The notes under the pieces are model-generated. The model was not told the DNA's origin. It worked only from the letters and a program-made list of their open reading frames with translations, and did no database searches. A program made the position numbers and the translations under genes. Positions 13,501-25,500 of a stretch of 64,000 nt of DNA are shown here, one piece after another. The stretch comes from Gyrodactylus bullatarudis (Eukaryota; Platyhelminthes; Monogenea; Gyrodactylidea; Gyrodactylidae): NCBI GenBank assembly GCA_012064415.1, contig SSNU01000115.1, forward strand, positions 142,212-206,211, in the 5' to 3' direction. Every line of letters begins with the position of its first letter. Position 1 is the first letter of the stretch.

Positions 13501-16500
13501 TCAATTTATATAGAATGCTTATTGTAATATGGTCTGGGATAATTGAAGCCTAATTCTAATTAGAAAACATTTTTTGAGTTTAAGATTGGACATTGTGTTT
13601 AGTTAATTTGAGAATCATTCCTCCACTTAATAACATTTAGTTTACCTTAATTATAAACCAAATAGTTCTTCAGCGAGCTGTTCGGCAAAGAAGTTGAAAC
13701 TGTACATGAGTTAGAAAAAGAAATAGGTGAACATTTTTATAAAATAATTACTAGAAATAAGCCTGATAATAAGCTAAAAGTCTTAGAAATATGGAAACAC
13801 TCTTAGAAAGATTTGCTAGACAAAAATGAGCCTGATAAACGTAGAAAAATCTAAAAATTTCAAAAATGTAGATATCTTAAAATTGATTGAAATTTATATA
13901 AGAAATAAGATAAAAATTTTGGAAAAATTATTTACCCAAATTTTCAGTTTTAATACCTTTTACTTTTTTAAAGAAAATAAACTTGAGAACATTGTTAATT
14001 TATAGTCTAAAGTCTTCTCAAATAATATCTTAGAATTTTTAAATAGAGGGTTAAATTTTAATTTAAGACAGTAAAAAACTATGCGATTTTTTACCCATAC
14101 ATTATAATATTACTGAAAATAGGAGGACGGTTTTTGAGAAAGAAATTCTCAAAACCATTAGAAATAGGAAAAATACAGGATATTTTTCATACGTAGAATG
14201 GATAAAAATGCCCTAAATGTTTACATTAACATCGCTGAAAAGGGAGGAGGCATTGTTATCTTAGACAAGGTTGAATATATAAATAAAATGGAAGAAATTC
14301 TAGGGGATTCTAAGAGATAAATTTTGTATTCTTATTTTTAGGTTATTTAATAAAATAGCTAAATTGTTGACTGAAAAACAAAAATTAGATCTAGATGAGA
14401 TTCAAGGTATTTATAAAATAACTTGCTCGTGCGAAAAGTCATAAATAGGTCGTACCAAAAGAAATTTTGAAATTAGGTGTAAAGAACACAGAAAGGCTAC
14501 AGGTAGACAGGTCAGCACTAGCTAAACACTGGGCTGATAATCCAGATCATATTGTAAATTTTAATAACGTAAAAAGTCTAGGAAATATGAGGAATAAGTA
14601 TAAAAATATGATTTTGGAGTCTATAGAAATTAAACTAAACGAGGTTGTTAATGGTAATAAGACGGATTGGTTAAAATTGATTGATTAAAGTTGAGAAGAA
14701 ATCTGATTGGTTTAATTTTTTGATTAGACACACAAGGTTTTAAGTATCTCAAGTTTTTTGAAAAATCTCAGGCCGGAAAAAAATACATGTATTCATAATA
14801 CTGTGTGAGTCCAAACTATTTTTATCAGGGTAATCTAAATGTATTTTATTCTAATCTTAATTTTCTTTCAAGTGATGAGTTATATTATCAGAGTTATTAC
14901 TCTAATAATTCTGATTACTATATAACAATCACTTAAATTTTTATAATCCTTGCTTTTCAAGAAATACTACACATTTCTCTCCACTTTCTTTTTCTACAGA
15001 TAGACCAATACAAGCCAGAAGACAACATAGTCAGGTAGCAAGCGAACAACGTTATAGTCAATTTATTTTACCATTTCCTAACTTATAAGTACGGATACAA
15101 TTAGTTAGAGTCAAAAGTGCGAAAAGCTACAAGGAAATTCTTAATCTACGCTCTTCGTTTAGTCAGAAAGTAGATTCGATATTTCAGTTTTCAACGTTGG
15201 GACCCAGTCTAATAAATAATTTTAAAAATTTGAAATGGAATTCTGTTGGAGTTATTCTTTGGAATTACATTTTTCCACTTTTAAGCTAGAAATTTTTAAA
15301 ATGAAATATTCAAACTAATTGAATACTGTTATTCGGGTTCAAGATTTTATCAAAGGAAAAGATCAAAAGGGAAAGAGTATAGTATGATTATATTCTCAAA
15401 ATAATCCATTATAATAATTATAATTGGAAAATTAAAGTATATTTCGTAAATTAAGAATTATCTCGTTCATTCTCTTCTCAATATGTAATGAAACAAAAAT
15501 ATCTTGAGGGTTCTAAAAATAGATTCATTCTTAATTAAGTTGTCATTTAACCTTAAATTTTAACTTCCCATATTAGTATATAACAATAGAAAAAATTTTA
15601 ATTCATTCTAATTTTCTTCTGTCTCTCAAGTTTTACCTGCAAAAGGTGCAAACATGTTACTTTCAGAGTCTTATTAAACTTTTATATATATGAATTATTA
15701 ACTTTTTCTTTTGCTCTTCTATCTATTTAAGAATTTTAAATTTACTAGAGAGTTTTTACATATATAAGCATATGAGTGTGTATTTATAAACTATTTCCTT
15801 CAATATGCAATAGCTTTTCCACTCAACCAAATATAAAGGATAGATGATGCTCAGGAAAATAAGGGAGTAATGCTATCTTAGATAAAAAGAAAATTATCAC
15901 AAGACGAGAACTGATTTTCCTTTTAATTGTACAAAACATCATTCATTTTTCGTTCATCTATCATAAATCATTATTTAATAACGGCGGTATAATTTACCCA
16001 GGGTTAATTCAGAAAATGATCCCAAAGAAAATTTAATTCTTCCAAGATCGTTAGTTCTTAGTTCAGAAGAACTACAAGAAAATAATAACTTGTTGGATTT
16101 TTCGAGTTCAAATCATGTTTTCATTATAGTTTTAGATAAGAGGCTAAAATGTGAATAATTTCTGTTTATATCAATACGAATATGGATCTAATCATGGGAA
16201 AATGGTTAAATTATGATTAGAGAATAGTTGCCCTATCATACTTCACTCTAAGTTTACTTGAAATCGGATTGGTCTTTTTAGTTGTCGATGAATAGAAAGG
16301 TCTAGAAAATTGAGGGAATAAATGTTGGTTAGATTAGGCAAAAAACTGTAAGAATTTGTATTTAAAATTTACACACATGATAAAAATAAATAAAACCACA
16401 ATGTAAAAATAAAACTAGAAGAACTAGTAGAATAAAGATCGGAAGTGAAAAAAAATTTGAAATGATCATTGATCAAATCAATAAGGCAACGCCAGGGAAA

Positions 16501-19500
16501 TTAAATAGAATGATATGATAATGTAGGAACACGTCAATTTTATGTCAGAGTCAGGTAATTAAGTAACAAGTACATTGGAATAATTTTCCAATTAAAATTC
16601 AGCTCTTAAAATTCTTAGTTATTAACCCTTTCGATACTATAGCTAAACGAAGAAAGTTTTAAGTTTGATTCTCTCACAGAATTACTTGAAATGTGAAGAT
16701 AAAAAACAATTACTAGGACGAAATTTTATGAAAATGTTTTCTTTAACATAATTTCATGAGTCTGGTTAATATTGAAATTACCATCTACTGGTGAGTAGTT
16801 TGAAAAAAATGAAATTTCAAGAAATCAGAGAATTTTCTCGGGAAATTAATTTTTACAAACACTTAGTTAATGTCAAAAGGGATGTCTAATAAATTTCATA
16901 CAATCTGATTACAAAATCATTTAAATGTTTTATTATAATAAGGGGCATTTGCAAAATTAGTATGTCCAGGCAGTATTTATTCAGAATAAGTATGTTTTTA
17001 AATTGAAAAATCAAATCTATTATGTCTTTTTACGTAAGTGCATATATAACTTATATTATAATAATTATAATTATAATTACCTTGGCATATGTGAACTTTT
17101 ACACTTTTCTCTCCACTATTTATTGGAGTTTGGGTGTAAGATAGTCAATATTGGCAATATTGGTGAAATCGAAATAGGGGATAATTGGTTGCAGTTATAC
17201 GGAAAAAGAAGACTTTCATAGATTACTGATTTAGCAGATGGTTAATTTCAGGTTTTTTTTGTCTTCGATTTTTTCTACAGGTAATCTGATTGGTTTTAAG
17301 ATTTATTTAATTTTTAATGGTTTTTTAGATCTGGACCAATAGGAATTCTAAGGTTCTTAGATAAAATTGAAGAGAGTTCAGGTTACAAGCGTCTCATCCA
17401 CTGAAGGAGGTACTTGACTACCTCAGTACCGAAACGTCTGGAAGAGGCTTTGGAAAAAGGTTGGTTATATTCCAATTAAATCTACTTTTACTAATTTTTA
17501 TTGAAGATTTCAGATTCCATCATGGAACAAAACAAGATTCTTATGAGAGTTAGCTTAAAACTAAGTTTAAATACAGGCTTTGTTGATAAATTTTTAGGAA
17601 AAATATTTTGATCCATTGAGTGGTATTTATTTCAGAACTGTCAAATGATTATTGATCCTCAATCAATATTTTCGAATACCTAATAATGGACATAGTGATA
17701 GAACGAAGGCATTTAGATACTTGATTTCTATTTTCACCTCATCTTATGGCTGAAAAAAGTTTATTTATTCTATTAATTATCAATATTTTCCTATTTATCT
17801 TGGAGAATTAATCAATCATTCTTCCGCTATCACGTACAAGATTGATTTTTTCCTCATCAAGAAATATCCATTGTAAGATATTAATATTAGAATTTGAGAA
17901 TGAATTTTCATGTTTAGATGCAATATATTATAAAGCCTGAACATATATTTAAATGAATAATAAGATTATACAGATTGAAACTTTTTTCTCGTTCAAAAAA
18001 AACTTGTAATCATGAGTTATAAAATATTCGTATGATCAGATCAAAGTCTTGTCTATGAGTAAGATGTTAAAGTTTATAAAAATAAACCAAATATCATACA
18101 TGCTAAACATTTTCTATTCATGATGGAATCTGAAAAGTAGACTTGACTGGAATATGACCAAACTTTTTCCAAAGTGTCTTCCAGACTTTTTGGTACCAAG
18201 ATAGAGTTCAGAATACAACAGTCTCATACCACTTAAGAAAGTACTTCATTATCACAGGCACTTTGAAAAAAGGATGGTTATATTCCAGTTAAATCTACAT
18301 TTACTAATATTTATAGGTAGAACAATTAGGAAGCTGTCTACAAGATCGAGTGACCATCTGAATAAGGACACTGCGGTAACTAGGCATATCAAACAGGAGA
18401 AACATGCTGCTTCAGTTTCGAATTTTTCCATTTTGTACAAAAACCCTGGAGATGACAGCATAGATAATTGCGTTAAAACAACTATAGATTTGTAATCAGC
18501 GTATTCACAAACCATAAGATAGACAAAAGATTGAATGGGAATCATAAAAAAATTCTCTGGGACTTTAAGGGTTAATTTATAATTATACATAAAGCTAATC
18601 TATTTTATATTAGGAATAATATAATTCAAGTTTCCAAAAAAATTCAAAAAAACAATCATTCAATCTGAATGAATACTCTGCATAAAATTGAGATATATGG
18701 AAATAACTGAAAAATCTAGATACTAAAAATTAGTAATATTTTAAAACTAATCATAGAAATTCCAAGTCAGCTTTCAGAATTTTAAATTCTCAATGAAGTA
18801 ATTTTGAAACTATTATCCCCTCTATATTTAAAATTTAGTATTTTGACATTTTTCAAAGAAATTAAAATATCGAAACCTTTCGAAGCACATCTTTTTGTTA
18901 AACACATTTAGGGAAAAAAACGAAAAAGGGAAAATAAATAAACAATTATCCTAAGAAATTTGAGTTGAAATATCAGGTGATTTTCTTAAGATAAATTTAT
19001 GCATACAACTTACTGGTCTAGCTCCAATGAGCTTGATGAAAATTCGATAGAATGATCGATTAGAGCTTGAGTATGCAACATTGTATAGTTCTTCGAGACG
19101 ACCGACTGTCAAAAATTTCTTCATTGATAATCCTTTCTCCAAGATTAACTGAACAAATTCAAGTCGATCATTCAAAAGAGCATCTGCCATTGCACTCTCC
19201 AAAGTACTCATCTGATGAGATAAATTAGAAGTAATTCTTGGAAAAATGATGAACTCTTTGTCAAAAATAATAATTTCATCAATACATTTACAATCACTTC
19301 TCGATGTTAATTTTTTTTAATTTTACACAAAAAAATTTATGTAACTAGAAAAAAATGTTTATTCCCAACTGGGCAAATAAATGTATAATCAATAACAAAA
19401 TTTAATATTCAAGACTAAAAACTCACAGGCCATTCAATGGAATTGGCGAATACCTTTGAACGGGCAATATCCGAACGATTCCATGCCATTGTCAGAGAGA

Positions 19501-22500
19501 GCTGTTCAGCAAGAGTGAGATTTTGACCAGAGGCTATCAGAGAAAATTTGCATTGAAATAAAGAAAAGTCAAGTCTACAGTTTTTCAAAAAATTACTTTT
19601 AAATGCCATTACAACTATTATTTTCCATTTTTGGATTATAATTTAGAATTTATAACATGGAGTCTTGTCTTTTGTCTAAAATTATTTTGTCTCTGTGGAG
19701 ACAATTCTAGAGACTATTCACCCACAAAAACAATTGAAATGATCAGCCCTGAAAATACAACGACTTTAAATTTTTTAAATAAACCTAATTGACATGAAGA
19801 TGAGAATTTACTATTCTTACAAAAAACTCAATATTTTTATCCAGAAAGTCAGGAAAAAATTTATTTTTTGGGTTCCACTATGAAATGAGCTGATTAGTTT
19901 TGAATACAAAAAAATTTCCCGAAAAAAATTTAGTCTGTCCAAAATTGAGCCGTTTTTTGAATTTCAGAAATGTTTCAAATTTCCACTTTTTCAACTTTCA
20001 AATCCAAAATTTTTATCGATTTCGATAATTCGAAGCAGTTAAGTATTGATATTTAGGATCAAAATTTGACGAAGATTTTGAAAGAATTCACAGAAATTTG
20101 TCATTACGGTGGGAAATCGAACCATTTGAATTTTTCGATTATCACGAGGGAAAATGATCCAGAATATAGAGATTGAACTTTTTCTTGGAAAGAGTAATTT
20201 TCTCTCAAATTCTACGGCCATATTCGAAATCTTCGTCTAATTTTGATCCTGAATATCAGTATTCAACTGCATCAAATCTTTGAAATCGATAAAAATTTTG
20301 GATTTGAAAATTGAAAAAGTGGAAATTTGAAAAATTTCTGAAATTCAAAAAACGGCTCAATTTTGGACAGACTAAATTTTTTTCGGAAAATTTTTTTGTA
20401 TTCAAAACTAATCAGCTCATTTCATAGTGGAACCCAAAAAATAAATTTTTTCCTGACTTTCTGGATAAAAATATTGAGTTTTTTGTAAAAATAGTAAATT
20501 CTCATCTTCATGTCAACCTACTTTAATTTGAGCCTATTATTTGTGCTCTTGATACTCTCATACTCTTAAAGAATCCTAATTGAATGAAAAGCATCAAAAT
20601 TTTATTCAAAATAAGTTAATTTAACTTTAAAGTTGATTTACCAAGAGAATTTATTGATAGTTTTCGAGTATGGCTACTACGTAGGACGAAAATATCTTGA
20701 TTCATATTTATCTTGTATAAATGATTAATTTCAAATCGGAGATATTTATCATGAGATAATTAAGGAGAAAGAGTGGGGGAATCTTTCATTCATTCTCAAG
20801 ACAGAAAAAATTATTAGTCAAATTAAGTTAATCGCTTCCTGTTACAATAGCTCTATTCTTATAATAATAGTTTAGCATTGTTATCATCTAATCTGTATGA
20901 GCTATTTTCATGATTTATTTTCCATGATCAATCGAAACTAAAAGATCAATTTGGCTTGTGATGAACTGGTGCTAAAGTTTACAAAACCCTATTTTACTCA
21001 AACAAAAATTATTACTGTGTTTTTAAACATTAAACCTACTAGCAAAGTGTAGCAACTGGTTATTACTGTGTTTGTATGACATTTAACATGATAGAGATTG
21101 TCTTCTCACACCAAGAAATCAGACAGGCAAGTGTTGATTCCATAAGAGAGTTGAAGACTCGGGTTCGAATCCTGACTATGGTGTGATGACGAATTCTAAA
21201 AAAGAAGAAAGACGTCTACATCTGTCACCCTGATTCGAATATTATTTTATGGAATCGAGACCTGCTTGTCTGATTTCTAGCATCTAGGAGTGAGAAAAAG
21301 TCTCCATCATGTTAGATTTCATATGGCCATAGTAATAACGATACTTTACTAATAGGTTTAATAACTGAAAAGTAATAAACCTATAATAAGTAATAATACT
21401 ATTCATTATTTTATTAGGAATATGCCATGTTTGTTGGAAGAAGCATTAATTTTTAGGTTGAAAATGAAATAATCACCAAAAGATTGAGATTGGGAATTTT
21501 TTAGCTATAGCTTGAAGACAAAATTGATAATTGAGATATTTGCCTAGGAGACCATATCAATGGAAACTAAACAAATCAAAAATCATGATCTATTTTAATT
21601 ATCATCAAGTTGATGTTCTTTTCATCAAGAACTCGAAAAGAAATTTAAATCCTGATTATAGCACCTGCAGAAAAAATTGACAATTTTCAAACTTTGATTT
21701 AGTGACGAATATACAGTCAATAACCAAGAGAGAAACAAGAATACTGGAATGACAAATCAGACGTAGCTTCTCAAAAATAGTGGAATGATATGGTGTATTC
21801 GAAGGTATATAAGGCAATTTCATACCCTCACACACATCCATGTGTTTGACTCAGAATCTTAACATTGAAGTATAGGAAGGGTAATATGATTAAGTCGTAT
21901 GCATTGAAACCAGTAATTAGCAATTGAAGTTAATTTTTTAACATTACACAACAGAAAACAAGAGAGTTTACATGTTCTCCAAGGTTTATGATATGAGTCA
22001 TATTTTATTTTTCATTATTTTGTGTAAAATTGATAGAGTACATTTGGCACTAACTCAAAATCGGAAAAAATATTTTTTTTGAGTTCTTGGTGAAGTTGAT
22101 AATTTTTGATTTTTACTAAATTTATCATCAAAGATTTAAAATTGATAAAAATAATTTTCAAATCTAGATAATGTTACCGTCTTTTACCAATCAAAGAAAA
22201 AAAGTTTATCAAGACCAGCTCAGTTTGGAGCGTATTGATAAATCGAAAATTCACTCATTTAAGTAGTATAAATGATCAAGAAATGAAAATTCGACTCCTT
22301 TTCGATCCTGATCTCAGTACTTACCAGTCTATATTTTGAAAATTTGAATTCCTTGTTTAATTTTGATGCTAAAAACATCATTTGACTAAGCTTCAAATTA
22401 TTGAAAAAATAAAGATAATTATCATTATAATGAGTCCAATGTTCGAAAAAATGGGAACTTGGCGCCAAAAATTCTAGAACGTCCACAATTTTCTTTAAAA

Positions 22501-25500
22501 ATTTCTTCCATATTTTTTGTCTTCAACTGGTAAAAGTGGTTCACATTATCTAGATTTGAAAATTATTTTTATCGATTTTAAATTTTTAATGAAAAAATAG
22601 ATAATTTTGTAATAATCGAAAATTCTCAACTTCATATTAACTAGCTTTAAATTTAAATGAGAGGAAAAACCATTTTTATGTGAGCTATTACCTTGTAAGA
22701 GTGCAGTTAGAATTGCAATATCAATCTCATCACTAGCTCCTTCGCCCATTCTGAAAACGCTTATCTGAAAGAGGAAATGGAAATTGTATCAAAAAAGGGA
22801 TTAAAGTACCTTTTTTGTAAAAAGAGAATTCAAATTATATTATAATATTTTTGAGCTTGATCCAGGAATTTTGAGTTAGATTCTAAACTCATATCAAAGA
22901 GTTAGAAAACAACAAACTAATATTCGAGTGATAAAAGTTATTAGTAGAGCTATTTTTGTCATACAAAATCAAATGCCCCCTTTTTAAAATTCTAAGCCAT
23001 ATTTTGCACTATTCGTTATTGAAATTAAGTTAGCTTTTGATACAAGATCAAGTTGTAAAAAACTTGGGCTCACCACAAAAAATTTTAAAAATCCTAAGAG
23101 TATTTCCCAATTGGCTCATTTAGAGCCCAAATTTTATACTTGGTTCATTTTTAAATTGATCCTAGTGAAATATGGAGGTGGTTGGAAACATTCGTCTCTT
23201 GACCTGAAGAATTGGGCGAGGATACCAATATCTTTTCTTTTTTTTGAAATCGAACATTTTTATTTATATAAAGAATTATATAATCAGTGGAATATTCTTG
23301 CGGTGTTTGTAATCTGCTTACTCTTGAGATGGATATCGCGACTTTTGAATCCTAATTTTCTTCCTTTTTGAGCTTGTGTCCACTAGGGTCTACACTTGAA
23401 TACACAAAATTTCTTCTTTACTCTTATCTTTATTTGACTGAATAAAGTTTAACCTTTGTTCTGTGAGATAAATGTTTGAACTGAAGAATAAACTGATTTC
23501 TGCTTTTAATTCCGTTTGTAATCAACTGATATAAAATGTTGTCGCTGAACCCCCCAATACACCGGGATCAATACATGAACCAAAGGATGCTCTCAAATTA
23601 ATTATTGTAATTACTAATTACTAATTAGTATTCATACGTTAATGGGGGTAAAATAGGCAAACTTGTACAGATTTTCAGAATAAATTTGGAGAGATTTTTA
23701 ATTTTGAGTTGAAAATTTGGCAGTCAATTTAGAAATGGAATCTGCCATTGAAAGAAAACTCGTTGAGAATTTTAATTATTTCCATTTTAATAATTCATTA
23801 ATTGAAAATAAAATTACTCACAAGATCTCTCCTTTTCATACAAAACTTCATTTCGAGACATAGAGTTTCTGCTTCAGATTTATTAATCTGAAATGTCCGG
23901 CATAGGTTGCTGATAATCTGTTCTTTGAGTGGAGGATTCAATTCGCTGAAAGAGAAAAAACCAGCGAAATTTATGAATCAGAATAAAACCACAATGCGTA
24001 GATGCAACTTATACCGTTTGAAAAATCTTGAATTTTAGCAATTACCAATTACAGGAGAACATTTCATTGAAAAATCTCTAGCCTACCAGAACAAAGTAAG
24101 AACCATGTTATTCAGTTCAATAGGATTCACCCTTTTAGCTTAGTAGATTTTCGTTTGAGAATAAGGCTAGGATAATTGAAAAAGTTTGTACTACACTTAC
24201 ACATAAAGAATAAAAAATGTTATAAAAATAAAGAAATTTGAATTAAACAAACCCATCTTCATTGCAAAATCGATGCATGAATGCTAGAAGATCAGCAGCA
24301 CGACCACTTCCATCACAGACGACAATTGGAACAGGATTCCGACCAGTGACAAGTTCAAATACTGTTCTAAAAGTCTGAGAACCACCTTCAATCAATACAG
24401 CAATCACAGGAACTCTCGATTTTGGTGCACCTAAGGATTAATCAAAAACAAGAAAATTTATACATTTATTCAATTCAAAAATTATAGATGGATTTCTAAT
24501 CGATCCAAAGAATGCAAAAATAGAAGTAAAAAACAATGATAACTTGGGAAAATCTCTTGAATAAGAATTTCCCAACTTGAAAATTTCCTCATTCAGATTG
24601 AATTTCGGAATTCCTCTGTCTCTCATTTATTATTTGCACTATTACGAGATACTTGAAAGGTGAGAATTTATGAAAATAATATTTTCTTATATGTAGCAGT
24701 TGAGAATTCAATTGTGAGGCAGCTCTTTATTTTGATGGTGCAAGAATCTTGAGGACTACTTAAGGTTGAACTTTTTGGCTGGTAATAATTCTCTATCTTA
24801 TATGACAAAGAAAATATAAGATTTAATTGAGTTAAAGAAAATGTTTTTGATGGAAAAAATCGAGAAGGAAGGTTAGCTAGCAAAGTCTGTGAGGGAGGAA
24901 TTTTCTTATATAAAATTTTTGAGTTATTCAAGGTTTTTCAAGTTCTAAAAGTTTGTTCTTTTTCTCCCAATAGCTCACTGATTCTTTGTCCCAAGTTAAA
25001 ATATTAAGGGCCAAAATGAAGAACACCAAATTGCCTGACCAATTTTAGCCACAAACTGGTTAGAAAAACATGTTGAACTTAAGTTTAAAGAAATAAAGTG
25101 AACAGATAACTTTTTTACTGGGAAAAATTGCAGTTTTTTCAGCATTAAGAATTTATCTTGTGTGAAAGAATAAGAATACTTTGAGGTTCATCAATAGGCC
25201 GATAGAATTCTTGATAAAAAAATTTGTGTATTTTAATTAGCAAGTAGCATGACTATAATTTATGTTATTTTTGAGATGATTTGCTAATTTTCGAAAATTT
25301 GTCACTTGTCGCTCCAGTTATCTTCATGCTCTATTCGTAAATAAATAAATTATAAATAAGAATCTAAAATGGTTTTCTTTTTCATGTATCGTAATAGGAT
25401 TGCTTTTAATCTCATGAATAAATTGTATAAGAAGTGCTTGAATTAACGGGTTAATTTTCTTGCCAAATTTTTTGAGGACTAAACCTTTTATTGATCATTT

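Larger units (their letters stand above)
9348..19013 (-). other. TRPM intron 11, 9,666 bp, filled with mobile-element debris
   Basis: No conserved TRPM sequence appears to be missing between exons 11 and 12, so this is a single intron. It holds a TTAA-flanked MITE (11840-12117), a near-perfect long inverted repeat (12237-12927), a degenerate Penelope-like element (about 13.7-15.0 kb), half of a second TTAA MITE (16627 to about 16930), and Penelope terminal repeats with ribozyme-like sequence (about 17.25-18.5 kb). Stretches 9350-11800 and 15000-16600 show nothing recognisable. Confidence 0.8.

Noticed and set aside
21108..21186. Possible tRNA gene with a perfect B box
   Set aside because: Acceptor-like and D-arm-like pairings can be drawn but there is no anticodon stem, three extra bases separate the T arm from the acceptor strand, and the region is the loop and arm of a foldback repeat.
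23111..23371. An 86-codon plus-strand frame inside a TRPM intron
   Set aside because: No family resemblance. Part of it (ttttttttgaaatcgaacat) recurs at 40460, so it overlaps an interspersed repeat.
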